Origin: Dysgonomonas mossii DSM 22836
GTDB lineage: Bacteria; Bacteroidota; Bacteroidia; Bacteroidales; Dysgonomonadaceae
Direction: 5' to 3'
Assembly (NCBI RefSeq): GCF_000213575.1
Contig: NZ_GL892011.1
Span: forward strand, 115,790-179,789
DNA length: 64,000 nucleotides
Shown here: one piece after another, positions 53,851 to 63,814 of the stretch
How the letters are laid out: the number at the start of each line of letters is the position of its first letter
Position numbering within the stretch: the first letter of the stretch is position 1
The notes under the pieces: generated by a model
What the model saw: only the letters and a program-made list of their open reading frames with translations
Told to the model about the DNA's origin: nothing
Database searches by the model: none
Made by a program: the position numbers and the translations under genes

Positions 53851-54360
53851 ATGACATCCTTTGAAAAAATAGAAATAAAAGATTTTACGCCCGATTCATT
53901 CGGGTTAAAAAACAAATGGATGCTTGTTACTGCATCTAAGCCCGATGGAACAGTGAATACAATGACTGCAAGTTGGGGAGGATACGGTGTGATGTGGAAC
54001 AAAGAAGTAGTATTTGTTGTTATACGTCCTCAAAGATACACAAGGGAGTTTGTAGAAAGTACTGAATCTTTCTCTCTTACTTTCTTTGATAAAAAATACT
54101 TAAAGGACTTAAGTTATTTAGGTAAAGTATCGGGGCGTGATGAAGATAAAATCTCAAAAGCCGGACTAAATATTGCCTTCGATAAACATATACCATATTT
54201 TATGGAAGCCGAAACAGCTATTTTTGCCAAAAAGCTCTTTGTCCAGCGTATCCAAGAAGATGCTTTTCTTGAAAAAGACATCATCGAAAGATGGTATCCC
54301 GAAAAGGATTTTCATTACTTGTATATTGCAGAAGTAACAAATATCTTAAAGAGGAAATAA
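53851..54360 (+). CDS. Flavin reductase family protein (FMN-binding split barrel)
   Basis: The 169-residue protein has the split-barrel fold pattern of flavin reductases, with WMLVTASKPDGTVNTMTASWGGYG early and VVIRPQRYTREFVE after it. It should bind FMN and use NAD(P)H, or serve as a general flavoprotein. It starts a short operon with a GyrI-like gene two bases downstream and speA a little further on. No signal peptide. Confidence 0.85.
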   Translation: MTSFEKIEIKDFTPDSFGLKNKWMLVTASKPDGTVNTMTASWGGYGVMWNKEVVFVVIRPQRYTREFVESTESFSLTFFDKKYLKDLSYLGKVSGRDEDKISKAGLNIAFDKHIPYFMEAETAIFAKKLFVQRIQEDAFLEKDIIERWYPEKDFHYLYIAEVTNILKRK

Positions 54361-54362
54361 GG

Positions 54363-54830
54363 ATGAATCGTGAAGAAGTCACTCTGACTAAGTTTGTGGT
54401 TGTTGGAATATCTGTCCGTACTACGAATCAGAATCATCAATCGCAAGAGGATATTGCAAAACTATGGGAAGTTTTTTTCCGTAATGCTTACATTCAGCAA
54501 CTGATGCCTAATAAGGTATCTAATGATATTTATTGCATTTATACTGATTATGAGAGTGACTATACAGGAGAATACACGACTGTATTGGGTTATAAAGTTT
54601 CTAGTATTGAAGGAATACCTACAAATTTAGGGTTAACTTTCAAAGAAATACCAGAATCAAAATATTATAAGTACCTTTCGGAAGGTGAACTGCCTTATGC
54701 CATAGGTAAAACTTGGGCACATATTTGGCAGTCTAATATAAAAAGACGTTATTTAGCAGATTTCGACATCTATGGTGAGGAGTCGAAAGACCCTAAGAAT
54801 GCTAAAATAACAACATATTTATCTATTTAA
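54363..54830 (+). CDS. GyrI-like effector-binding protein
   Basis: The 155-residue protein corresponds to the small-molecule-binding domain found in AraC-type effector-binding regions and in GyrI (SbmC), without a DNA-binding domain. The pattern LWEVFFRNAYIQQL, then YCIYTDYESDYTGEYTTVLGYKV and ending DFDIYG, is typical. I chose the ATG at 54363, right after the flavin reductase stop. The ligand is unknown. Confidence 0.8.
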   Translation: MNREEVTLTKFVVVGISVRTTNQNHQSQEDIAKLWEVFFRNAYIQQLMPNKVSNDIYCIYTDYESDYTGEYTTVLGYKVSSIEGIPTNLGLTFKEIPESKYYKYLSEGELPYAIGKTWAHIWQSNIKRRYLADFDIYGEESKDPKNAKITTYLSI

Positions 54831-54853
54831 ATAAATTTCACTTTACACAAAGA

Positions 54854-56746
54854 ATGAGAAAATGGCGCATCGAAGACTCAGCTGAGTTGTACAACATCGC
54901 AGGCTGGGGTATTAATTACTTTTCTGTTAATGAGAAAGGTAACGTTGTTGTAACTCCACGAAAAGATGGGGTGGCTGTTGATTTAAAAGAACTGATGGAC
55001 GAATTGCAGCTTCGCGATGTGTCAGCTCCTGTATTGATTCGTTTTCCGGATATTCTGGATAATCGTATCGAAAAAATTTCCACGTGCTTTAAACAGGCTG
55101 CCGAAGAATATGAATACAAAGGGCAAAACCATATAATATACCCTATCAAGGTAAATCAAATGCGCCCGGTGGTAGAAGAACTTATCAGCCACGGAAAAAA
55201 ATTCAATATCGGATTGGAAGCCGGCTCTAAGCCGGAACTTCATGCCGTTATAGCAATCAATACCGATTCAGACTCGCTTATAATCTGTAATGGATATAAG
55301 GACGAAAGTTATATTGAGTTAGCTTTATTGGCACAAAAGATGGGCAAGCATATATTCATTGTAGTTGAAAAATTAAATGAGATCCCCCTAATTGCCAAAA
55401 TAGCTAAAAGACTAAAGATAACGCCTAATATCGGTATACGTATCAAGCTGGCTAGTTCCGGCAGTGGTAAATGGGAAGAGTCTGGTGGTGATGGAAGTAA
55501 ATTCGGATTGAACTCAAGTGAACTGTTAGAAGCTTTGGCATATCTTGAAAAAGCAAATATGCAAGAGTCATTACGCCTTATCCATTTTCATATTGGAAGT
55601 CAGATTACTAAAATTCGCCGCATAAAAACAGCATTACGTGAAGCCGCTCAATTCTATGTACAGTTACATGCAATGGGCTTTAAGGTAGAGTTTGTTGATA
55701 TTGGTGGAGGACTAGGTGTTGACTACGATGGTACACGTTCATCTTATAACGAAAGTAGTGTAAACTACTCGATACAAGAGTATGTGAATGACTCTATCGC
55801 TACAATGGTAGATGCAGCCGATAAGAATGGCATTCCGCACCCTAATATTATAACAGAATCGGGACGATCGCTCACGGCACACCACTCTATTTTGGTATTT
55901 GAAGTGTTGGAAACAGCTACTTTACCCGAGTGGGACGAAGATAAAGATTTGTCAGAAGACGACCATGAGCTCGTTAAGGAGCTTTATCAAATATGGGACG
56001 ATCTTAGCCAGTCGCGTATGTTAGAAGCTTGGCACGACGCACAACAGATTCGTGAAGAGGCACTCGACTTATTTAGTTTGGGAATGCTAACATTGAAAAC
56101 GAGAGCGCAGGTAGAGCGTCTTTACTTCTCTATTGCCCGTGAAATATTCCAAATTGCAGGCAGAGCAAAACATGCTCCTGAAGAGTTGAAACAATTATCA
56201 AAATTATTACCGGATAAATATTTCTGTAATTTCTCCTTATTTCAGTCGTTGCCGGACTCTTGGGCTATTGACCAGATTTTCCCAATTATACCAATTCATA
56301 GATTGGACGAAAAGCCGGATAGAACAGCAACACTGCAGGATGTAACTTGTGACTCTGACGGAAAGATAGATAACTTTATCTCTAACGGTAATCAGTCATC
56401 ATACTTGCCGGTACATAGCATGAAGAAGAACGAATCATATTACCTCGGAGTATTCCTTGTGGGTGCTTATCAGGAAATATTGGGCGACCTTCATAACCTG
56501 TTTGGAGATACAAATGCAGTTCATATATCAGTTGATAAAGACGGATATAAGATAGAGCAAATGATAGATGGTGAAACTGTTGCAGAAGTATTAGACTATG
56601 CTCAATACAATGCGAAAAAGCTTGTCCGTACAGTTGAGACATGGGTTACATCAAGTGTTAAACAAGGGACAATAACAGTAGAAGAAGGAAAAGAGTTTCT
56701 CTCAAACTATCGTTCAGGTCTTTATGGATATACTTACCTTGAGTAA
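54854..56746 (+). CDS. speA: Biosynthetic arginine decarboxylase
   Basis: The 630-residue PLP enzyme turns arginine into agmatine for polyamine synthesis. The PLP lysine lies in YPIKVNQ (near residue 99); HFHIGSQ, GGGLGVDYDG and ESGR are barrel motifs of fold-III decarboxylases. Length matches SpeA of E. coli (about 630-660). The gene follows the GyrI-like gene by 23 bases. Confidence 0.96.
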   Translation: MRKWRIEDSAELYNIAGWGINYFSVNEKGNVVVTPRKDGVAVDLKELMDELQLRDVSAPVLIRFPDILDNRIEKISTCFKQAAEEYEYKGQNHIIYPIKVNQMRPVVEELISHGKKFNIGLEAGSKPELHAVIAINTDSDSLIICNGYKDESYIELALLAQKMGKHIFIVVEKLNEIPLIAKIAKRLKITPNIGIRIKLASSGSGKWEESGGDGSKFGLNSSELLEALAYLEKANMQESLRLIHFHIGSQITKIRRIKTALREAAQFYVQLHAMGFKVEFVDIGGGLGVDYDGTRSSYNESSVNYSIQEYVNDSIATMVDAADKNGIPHPNIITESGRSLTAHHSILVFEVLETATLPEWDEDKDLSEDDHELVKELYQIWDDLSQSRMLEAWHDAQQIREEALDLFSLGMLTLKTRAQVERLYFSIAREIFQIAGRAKHAPEELKQLSKLLPDKYFCNFSLFQSLPDSWAIDQIFPIIPIHRLDEKPDRTATLQDVTCDSDGKIDNFISNGNQSSYLPVHSMKKNESYYLGVFLVGAYQEILGDLHNLFGDTNAVHISVDKDGYKIEQMIDGETVAEVLDYAQYNAKKLVRTVETWVTSSVKQGTITVEEGKEFLSNYRSGLYGYTYLE

Positions 56747-56771
56747 TTAAAGTATAAGCTAATATAATCAG

Positions 56772-56808
56772 ATCCTCTTTATGCAAATGTGTAAAGAGGA
56801 TTTTTTAT
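56772..56808. terminator. Bidirectional terminator between speA and T9SS plug genes
   Basis: A ten-base stem ATCCTCTTTA / TAAAGAGGAT with a 10-base loop is followed by TTTTTATTT and lies between convergent genes. Confidence 0.82.
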
Positions 56809-58070
56809 TTATTTCGTGATTGAATGTTTTGCACACCTATCAGGCTATCATAGCGTTGCCCGGATGGACGGTAGTAGACAAATATCTGATATTCATTTTC
56901 TGTTTCAAAATAATTACCTTCTATTTTTGCTGTTGAGTAACTAGCTCCCGACTTAGTCAGATACTGATAATTATACAAACCTTGCTTTAAAAGCAGAGCT
57001 ATATAATATTGTCTGTTCTCTTCATCATATATCATTCTATATTTGTCGGTAAAGTTATTATCAGTAAAGTCCCCATTAATAAAAATATCCTCGCCTATTG
57101 GGCTATCCATTGGTAGAGTAAATACTGTATTAAAATAATCAGACTCTATCTCACTATCATTCTTATCGTTACTTCTAATATAAAATCTTCCATTTTGATC
57201 TTGGTCATAACTATATGATCTCCCAGCTCTGATTTTATCAGGAACGATGTACATTGTATAATTAGGTCGATTATATTCAATATGCTCTACATTCAAACCA
57301 TTGTATCTATAACTGGATGTCTCAAATCGACGATATTCATTTCCTGCTTCAAATATCAGATTCCCATTGTGTTCATATATTAATTTATCGGAACTAACAT
57401 AAGTAGGCTTTATTTGGCGTCGTTCTGTATCGAGTCTATTGTTTTGCCAAGCAAAGATTTTCAATTCGGTAAAAGGGTCTCTTATATTAAGATTCTGATG
57501 AAATATACTAAAAGACAACTGTTGATGCCCCTTATTTGTATCAATATCCGTATTAGAAGTGATGCTTGGAGCTATACTTACTTGTGTATCTACAACAGAG
57601 AAACAAGCAGTAAGTAAAACTTCTTCAGGAGTACCATCTTCGTAGATTTCAATAACATAGTTTCCTGATAATTTAATATTTACATCATTATTAGGAATAT
57701 CAATAGCAAAGTGAGTATATTCTACTGTTGTATTTAAAGAAGAAGCATAATCATCGATCGGGTTATCATTGAATCCACTTAGATAATCTATCTCAGATAT
57801 GCCACTGCTTCTTTTCCAGTATGCATCACAATGTATTATCCGATAACGTAAACGATTCATTGAGTTTTCAGAAATACGATCGAAACTCATATGTATATAA
57901 TCGTTGCCATCCAATGCTATGATGGGATATGAACTCCAATCGTTATTTTTATTTACCTGTACCGTATATATATCATCAGATATTGCTTGGGTATGATAGA
58001 CTTGTGAAAAAGTATATATACTCGTTAGATAAAAGATTATAGAGAAAAATAGCAATAGTTTATTATTCAT
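56805..58070 (-). CDS. Type IX secretion plug protein (DUF5103)
   Basis: The 421-residue protein has a signal peptide (MNNKLLLFFSIIFYLTSIYTFS) and a beta-rich body matching DUF5103, the domain of the Plug protein that seals the SprA translocon of the type IX secretion system in Flavobacterium johnsoniae. Family-like stretches are YIHMSFD, YRIIHCDAYWKRS and YLSGFNDNPI. I chose the ATG at 58070; an ATG at 58106 would add 12 residues before the signal peptide. It lies in the periplasm or outer membrane. Other T9SS genes are not in this window. Confidence 0.85.
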   Translation of the reverse strand: MNNKLLLFFSIIFYLTSIYTFSQVYHTQAISDDIYTVQVNKNNDWSSYPIIALDGNDYIHMSFDRISENSMNRLRYRIIHCDAYWKRSSGISEIDYLSGFNDNPIDDYASSLNTTVEYTHFAIDIPNNDVNIKLSGNYVIEIYEDGTPEEVLLTACFSVVDTQVSIAPSITSNTDIDTNKGHQQLSFSIFHQNLNIRDPFTELKIFAWQNNRLDTERRQIKPTYVSSDKLIYEHNGNLIFEAGNEYRRFETSSYRYNGLNVEHIEYNRPNYTMYIVPDKIRAGRSYSYDQDQNGRFYIRSNDKNDSEIESDYFNTVFTLPMDSPIGEDIFINGDFTDNNFTDKYRMIYDEENRQYYIALLLKQGLYNYQYLTKSGASYSTAKIEGNYFETENEYQIFVYYRPSGQRYDSLIGVQNIQSRNK

Positions 58071-58113
58071 TATTCTAAACTTAATTGTTGCAGAGACCTT
58101 TTTCAAAAAGTGA

Positions 58114-58121
58114 CAAAAGTA
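58114..58121 (-). promoter_or_regulatory. -7 element before the T9SS plug gene
   Basis: On the minus strand TACTTTTG, inside CTGTTACTTTTGTCACTTTT, lies 44 bases before the chosen start codon. It repeats the promoter sequence of the flavin reductase gene on the other strand at 53800-53820. Confidence 0.45.
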
Positions 58122-58226
58122 ACAGGTTATTGTCTATTTTTTCATGTCACTTTTTAGCTATAAAAGTAAACTACAATTCTATTATTAGATAATTTAAATT
58201 CTTAAAAATAATACTCGTGCATGCCC

Positions 58227-59495
58227 TTAATATCGATCTTTCCAGAGCTTTTTGAGCCATTCCACAATTTTACTTTCAGCTGCATTCTGTTGGGGTTTCC
58301 AAAATTGTCTCCCCTGTATCTCTTTAGGTACATAATCTTGTTGGACGAAATTATTTTCAAAGCTATGTGCATATTTATATTCTTTTCCGTAATTCAATTC
58401 CTTCATCAACTTTGTAGGCGCATTACGTAAGTGTAATGGCACAGGTAGATTTCCTGTCTCATTTACTAAGGCTATGGCTTCATCTACCGACATGTATGCT
58501 GAATTACTTTTAGGAGATGTTGCCAAATATATAGTAGTTTCAGCCAGTACAATACGCCCTTCAGGCCATCCAATTTTATGCAAAGCATCGAAACAAGCAT
58601 TTGCTAACAACAAGGCATTTGGATTTGCCAATCCAATATCTTCTGCAGCAGAAATAACAAGACGTCGTGCTATAAATTTCGGATCTTCACCTCCGGCCAC
58701 CATCCGCGCCAACCAATAAATAGCAGCATCGGGATCGCTCCCTCGTATCGACTTTATAAAAGCAGAAATAATGTCATAATGCATTTCCCCTCCTTTATCG
58801 TATGCTGCCGGATTTTCTTGCAAACGTTCTGTTACCAGTTTATCGGTTATTGAGATCTTATCATTTGTTTCAGATGAGATTACTAAATCAAGTATATTCA
58901 ATAATTTACGGGCATCACCTCCCGAAAAACGCAATATCGCATCCGTTTCTTTAAGTTCGATATCCCGATCTTTAAGTATTATATCCTGTGTTAAAGCCCT
59001 ATGAGCCAGTTCTTCCAAATCTTCTTTACCTAAAGATTGCAAGACATAAACCTGACAACGTGACAACAACGGGCGAATAACCTCAAAGGAGGGATTTTCT
59101 GTAGTTGCTCCAATTAATGTTATTACCCCTGTTTCTACAGCACCGAGTAATGAGTCTTGTTGTGATTTAGAAAAGCGATGGATTTCATCAATAAACAAAA
59201 TAGGACTCTTGGTATTAAAGAACTGATTCTTTTTAGCCAATTCAATTACTTCTCGCACATCTTTTACACCGGAGTTTATAGCACTAAGAGTATAAAAAGG
59301 CGTATCAAGTGTATTCGCTATTATCTGAGCCAATGTAGTTTTGCCCACTCCAGGAGGCCCCCATAGTAAAAAAGAAGGAACTCTGCCCGATTCTATCATC
59401 TTTCGAAGAATAGCACCCTCTCCTACTAAATGTTTTTGTCCTATATATTCTTCGAGATTACGCGGACGTAACCGCTCTGCTAAAGGTTGGCTCAT
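58227..59495 (-). CDS. rarA: Replication-associated recombination protein A (RarA/MgsA)
   Basis: The 422-residue AAA+ ATPase acts at stalled replication forks. It has Walker A GPPGVGKTTLAQ, Walker B LFIDEIHRFSKSQQD, sensor-1 GATTENPSFE and the arginine-finger region RPLLSRC. The start MSQPLAERLRPRNLEEYIGQ is typical of the family. It is transcribed alone and divergently from dnaK. Confidence 0.95.
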   Translation of the reverse strand: MSQPLAERLRPRNLEEYIGQKHLVGEGAILRKMIESGRVPSFLLWGPPGVGKTTLAQIIANTLDTPFYTLSAINSGVKDVREVIELAKKNQFFNTKSPILFIDEIHRFSKSQQDSLLGAVETGVITLIGATTENPSFEVIRPLLSRCQVYVLQSLGKEDLEELAHRALTQDIILKDRDIELKETDAILRFSGGDARKLLNILDLVISSETNDKISITDKLVTERLQENPAAYDKGGEMHYDIISAFIKSIRGSDPDAAIYWLARMVAGGEDPKFIARRLVISAAEDIGLANPNALLLANACFDALHKIGWPEGRIVLAETTIYLATSPKSNSAYMSVDEAIALVNETGNLPVPLHLRNAPTKLMKELNYGKEYKYAHSFENNFVQQDYVPKEIQGRQFWKPQQNAAESKIVEWLKKLWKDRY

Positions 59496-59896
59496 TTATA
59501 TATATGTTTAAGCTCTAAATATCCTCAAATCTACAAAAAGTTTGATTTAATAACAAGCCGGATTGCTATCCAACGGAACAGAAATGTATTAAAGCTTGAT
59601 TAAGTTATTATTAAATATTTTCTTATTTGTGTCTTGATATATTATACTTATATGTAGTTTATAGTAATCTCTAAAATATATATAAAACAGAAAAAGACAA
59701 ATAAACACCTATAAATAAAAACATTAAACACATCCAATAGAATCACTATCAATTCTGACAAATCGTCATATTTTATTTTTTTTATTGTCATCATATATTT
59801 TGGCATAGCTTTTGAACAAAGGCTAATGTCATTGAAATATCAATTGAAAGAAATTAGAATAGAAATTAATTAGAAACAATATAATAATATAATAAG
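59496..59896. other. Divergent AT-rich region between rarA and dnaK
   Basis: This 401-base gap holds the rarA promoter and must contain the dnaK promoter. I find no perfect TAnnTTTG for dnaK; the best candidate, CATATATTTTGG near 59792-59803, has one extra base between its parts. I see no CIRCE-type repeat and no gene. Confidence 0.45.
59526..59556 (-). promoter_or_regulatory. Promoter of rarA
   Basis: On the minus strand TTG (59556-59554), 20 bases, TAGATTTG (59533-59526) match the Bacteroidetes consensus, about 30 bases before the start codon. Confidence 0.62.
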
Positions 59897-61801
59897 ATGG
59901 GAAAAATAATAGGAATTGACTTAGGTACCACAAACTCTTGTGTTGCCGTGTTGGAAGGTAACGAACCTATCGTTATCACAAACAACGAAGGAAAAAGAAC
60001 AACACCTTCTGTTGTTGCTTTTATTGAGGGAAATGAACGTAAAATTGGTGATCCTGCAAAACGTCAGGCTATCACAAATCCGGAAAAAACAATATACTCC
60101 ATAAAAAGATTTATGGGAGAAACATGGGATCAAGTTCAAACCGAAGTAACCCGTGTACCTTATAAAGTAGTGAAAGGAGATAACAATACACCACGTATAG
60201 ACATTGACGGACGTCTTTATACTCCTCAGGAAATTTCAGCGATGATTCTTCAAAAGATGAAAAAAACAGCTGAAGACTATCTTGGACAAGAAGTGACAGA
60301 CGCAGTTATTACTGTACCTGCATACTTTAGCGACTCGCAACGTCAGGCAACAAAAGAAGCCGGAGAGATTGCAGGTCTTAAAGTTCAACGTATCGTTAAT
60401 GAGCCTACAGCTGCTGCACTTGCTTATGGTCTTGACAAGGCTCACAAGGATATGAAAATTGCAGTGTTCGACCTTGGTGGTGGTACATTTGATATCTCTA
60501 TCCTAGAATTAGGAGACGGTGTATTTGAAGTTAAGTCAACCAATGGTGACACTCACCTTGGTGGTGACGATTTCGATCAGGTTATTATTAATTGGCTGGC
60601 TGAAGAGTTCATGAATGAAGAGGGACTGGATCTACGTAAAGACCCAATGGCTTTACAGCGTCTGAAAGAAGCTGCTGAAAAAGCAAAAATAGAGCTATCA
60701 AGCACAACTTCTACTGAAATCAACTTGCCATATATTATGCCGGTTAATGGTATTCCAAAACACTTGGTAAAAAATCTAACTCGTGCTAAATTTGAGCAAT
60801 TAGCAGACTCACTTATTCGTAAGTGTATCGAGCCATGTCGTCAATCGTTGAAAGATGCAGGATATTCTCCATCCGATATAGATGAAGTAATCTTAGTCGG
60901 AGGTTCTACTCGTATACCTGCTGTACAAGCAGAAGTTGAGAAGTTCTTCGGAAAGACACCATCCAAAGGTGTAAACCCTGATGAAGTTGTTGCCGTGGGT
61001 GCTGCTATACAAGGAGCTGTATTGACAGGTGAGGTGAAAGATGTATTATTACTTGACGTTACTCCATTGTCTCTTGGTATAGAAACAATGGGAAATGTAA
61101 TGACTAAGCTAATTGAGGCCAATACAACCATTCCTACGAAGAAGAGCGAAACATTCTCTACCGCTGCCGACAACCAACCGTCTGTACAGATTGTTGTACT
61201 TCAAGGAGAACGTCCGATGGCGAGAGACAATAAACAAATAGGTGTCTTCAATTTAGACGGTATATTACCGGCACGTCGTGGTGAGCCTCAAATTGAAGTT
61301 ACATTTGATATCGATGCCAATGGTATTCTTAGTGTATCGGCAAAAGATAAAAAGACCGGTAAAGAACAATCTATTCGTATCGAGGCTTCATCGGGTCTTA
61401 CAGACGCAGAAATCCAACGAATGAAGGACGAAGCTGCAGCTAATGCAGAAGCAGATAAGAAAGAAAAAGAAAAGATAGACAAGTTGAATCAGGCAGATTC
61501 AGTTATTTTCCAAACAGAAAATCAATTGAAAGATCTTGGAGATAAAATTCCAGCCGATCAGAAAGCTTCTATCGAAGGTGCTTTAAATAAACTAAGAGAT
61601 GCTCACAAAGCTCAAGATATTCCAGCTGTTGATTCTGCTATGGATGAATTAACTAAATTAATGCAGGAGCTCAGCCAAAATATATACAATCAGCAACAAG
61701 CAGGTGCTCATCCGGGACAAGAAGCCGGAGGTAATACTGGTAGCCAATCTAATGGAGGCGACAATAATGTGACTGATGTAGATTTTGAAGAAGTGAAATA
61801 A
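59897..61801 (+). CDS. dnaK: Molecular chaperone DnaK (Hsp70)
   Basis: The 634-residue chaperone has the ATPase motifs [23 protein letters not shown] and [11 protein letters not shown], the linker [13 protein letters not shown], a substrate-binding beta domain and a helical lid ending in a Gly/Asn/Gln-rich tail. It is transcribed alone; no grpE or dnaJ is next to it in this window. Confidence 0.98.
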   Translation: MGKIIGIDLGTTNSCVAVLEGNEPIVITNNEGKRTTPSVVAFIEGNERKIGDPAKRQAITNPEKTIYSIKRFMGETWDQVQTEVTRVPYKVVKGDNNTPRIDIDGRLYTPQEISAMILQKMKKTAEDYLGQEVTDAVITVPAYFSDSQRQATKEAGEIAGLKVQRIVNEPTAAALAYGLDKAHKDMKIAVFDLGGGTFDISILELGDGVFEVKSTNGDTHLGGDDFDQVIINWLAEEFMNEEGLDLRKDPMALQRLKEAAEKAKIELSSTTSTEINLPYIMPVNGIPKHLVKNLTRAKFEQLADSLIRKCIEPCRQSLKDAGYSPSDIDEVILVGGSTRIPAVQAEVEKFFGKTPSKGVNPDEVVAVGAAIQGAVLTGEVKDVLLLDVTPLSLGIETMGNVMTKLIEANTTIPTKKSETFSTAADNQPSVQIVVLQGERPMARDNKQIGVFNLDGILPARRGEPQIEVTFDIDANGILSVSAKDKKTGKEQSIRIEASSGLTDAEIQRMKDEAAANAEADKKEKEKIDKLNQADSVIFQTENQLKDLGDKIPADQKASIEGALNKLRDAHKAQDIPAVDSAMDELTKLMQELSQNIYNQQQAGAHPGQEAGGNTGSQSNGGDNNVTDVDFEEVK

Positions 61802-61829
61802 GCAAATAGAAACAGATAGTATATTTATT

Positions 61830-61871
61830 AAAAAGCTCATTATCCTATATTAGGTATAATGAGCTTTTTGT
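61830..61871. terminator. Bidirectional terminator between dnaK and TssK-like gene
   Basis: A 13-14 base stem AAAAAGCTCATTAT / ATAATGAGCTTTTT with a 13-base loop lies between convergent genes. Confidence 0.82.
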
Positions 61872-61896
61872 ATTATATATAGAGTCCTTTTATTCG

Positions 61897-62931
61897 TTAA
61901 ATTTTGCTCCACAACTCAGAAAATAAAGCTAAAGAAGATTCTATTCGAGCCATTGAGCATCGTATATCTTGATGATCGTATCGGCATTCTTCTAAATTAG
62001 AGAGAAGTTCCAAAAATGTATTCGGTTCAATACCTCCACATTTACCAAAATAATTAAATAGTCCTTTTTTCTTTTCTAGAGATATAGAATCAATGAAAGT
62101 AAAGCATACACGAGCAAAAGAAGAAAAGGTGTTGGCTATTTCTATAGGTTGATAAAAACGTCCTCTATTAGTATAGTTAAAACGAATCTCTGCAATATAA
62201 ATGAGTATCTTTTCGCATAGAAATATCATATTATTTGTTAGATCAGAATCACTGTCTTTATCTTGTATTTTTTGAATAATACTTTGAGATGAAATTTCGA
62301 TTTCATTAAGGTATTTTCCAAATAGTTCATAATATTTTTCTAGATCAGGATGGCTGCTCATCATTACGCTTGGAGGAATATAGTTCGAATCTATACTGTA
62401 ATTATTATCTTCTTTAATAACCCGTCCTAGAATAAGATTAGATATTCCGAATTCTTCTTTTGGAATTTGTCCCATTGGTTGTATAGACAAATGATAGGTT
62501 TGTCTATAATTAGATGATGTTTCTTGAACGCTTACAATACCTTGACACTTATTATAAAATGGTTCTACAGCTAAAACAACATTCCAGTGTTTATTATCTT
62601 CAATCTCTTGACTAAAATCATAATCTAATCGCACAAAGTCAGAATAATTAATAGGCTTTATATCTATACGACCACCTCTAGAGGTAATAGCATTACATTG
62701 AGTCAACTCTATTGTTATTTTATCTTTAATTATTTTTTTGATTTTCAGATCACATGATGACATTTCACCTTTGTAAGGAGGCAATAAACCATAGCTGAAA
62801 TTAGCAAATTCCACACTATTCCAATCTTGAATCCTGTCTGCATAATTACCCTTTGTTCGTTGCAAATGAGTTTCTGATATTTTAATATTGTCTATCAGGC
62901 TCCCCATTTTCTTCTTTATAGGAATAAGCAT
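61897..62931 (-). CDS. TssK-like protein (type VI secretion baseplate family)
   Basis: The 344-residue protein has no signal peptide or membrane helix. Its pattern fits TssK: an N-terminal beta-rich part with NFSYGLLPP and CNAITSRGGRIDI, the central ILGRVIKEDN...SNYIPPSVMMSSHPDL stretch, and a helical C-terminal half. TssK links the T6SS baseplate to the membrane complex. No other T6SS gene is in the window: dnaK is downstream and the rRNA operon upstream. This is a family-pattern assignment made by eye and should be treated as likely rather than certain. Truncation is possible, as TssK proteins are often longer (about 440 residues). Confidence 0.55.
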   Translation of the reverse strand: MLIPIKKKMGSLIDNIKISETHLQRTKGNYADRIQDWNSVEFANFSYGLLPPYKGEMSSCDLKIKKIIKDKITIELTQCNAITSRGGRIDIKPINYSDFVRLDYDFSQEIEDNKHWNVVLAVEPFYNKCQGIVSVQETSSNYRQTYHLSIQPMGQIPKEEFGISNLILGRVIKEDNNYSIDSNYIPPSVMMSSHPDLEKYYELFGKYLNEIEISSQSIIQKIQDKDSDSDLTNNMIFLCEKILIYIAEIRFNYTNRGRFYQPIEIANTFSSFARVCFTFIDSISLEKKKGLFNYFGKCGGIEPNTFLELLSNLEECRYDHQDIRCSMARIESSLALFSELWSKI

Positions 62932-63522
62932 ATTTTTACTCTTTATTATTGTTTGTTTATGATCAAATATAAGTATAGTTTTCCTGTACTTTTTTAATTC
63001 GTTTGTATCGGTGTTGTTTAAAATTTGATATTATAGTTTTGTAAAAATCTTTGAAATCATATATAATACAATACATTATTCTTATTTTTACTTGAATTAT
63101 GTATCCTTCATTCCATATATTAATCTAATATATTCTGAAGTAAAATTGATAATATTTTTATTTTATATCCAAATTATAATTCGGATATGCTTTCCTAAAA
63201 TAAAATATATGTGTAAAATTCATTATAGCTTAATAGCTTCATTAGTTTGCGTTATCGAATATTTAACTATTTGATTATTTGCACATTTATCATAATGCAA
63301 AGGTTGCAAAGTTAAAAAAAAATATGAGATTTTTATCTTTTAATTATTTGAAACTATATTAAGGTTTGTGAAAAAAGAGTAGAGTATATATGAAATAAGA
63401 ATGATTTGAATGAGAATGTATTAATATATTTATTTCAGGATTTTAAAAACAAAGTACCTCATTGGTATAATGAGATCCTTTTCTTCTGTTATTTATCATT
63501 CCTAATGGAGTCTGATTGTTCA
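62932..63522. other. AT-rich gap between TssK-like gene and rRNA operon
   Basis: This stretch of about 590 bases is very AT-rich. It contains a TATATTTG -7 match on the minus strand (62971-62964), 33 bases before the TssK-like start, and a second TAACTTTG (63314-63307). I see no convincing gene. Confidence 0.5.
62964..62971 (-). promoter_or_regulatory. Likely -7 element of the TssK-like gene
   Basis: On the minus strand TATATTTG matches the -7 consensus and lies 33 bases before the start codon; the -33 element is not clear. Confidence 0.4.
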
Positions 63523-63566
63523 AAAACAAAGAGTCCGCATACAATTGCTTGTATACGGACTTTGCT
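63523..63566 (-). terminator. Terminator of the rRNA operon
   Basis: A 12-base stem GTCCGTATACAA / TTGTATGCGGAC (one G-T pair, 4-base loop) follows the 5S gene and is followed on the minus strand by TCTTTGTTTTTG. Confidence 0.85.
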
Positions 63567-63568
63567 TA

Positions 63569-63679
<111 letters not shown>

Positions 63680-63814
63680 ATATCGTTACGGATGAATCGT
63701 TTTCCATCCTTATAGGATTGACCTGATGTAAAAGAGCAAATAATTCCGTATCATAGATACCAATCTAGCAAACCTCTGGGTTAGTTGTGCGGGGCAGACC
63801 TGAGTCCGCCCCCC

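Noticed and set aside
59792..59803. Possible dnaK promoter TATATTTTGG
   Set aside because: Spacing between TA and TTTG is three bases instead of two and no TTG lies at the right distance upstream.
63092..63274. Short plus-strand reading frame in the gap before the rRNA operon
   Set aside because: Sixty codons in very AT-rich sequence, hydrophobic by base composition, with no promoter or start context that stands out.
63680..63814. Possible tRNA in the 23S-5S spacer
   Set aside because: No cloverleaf arms or GGTTCGAA-like loop could be recognised on either strand.
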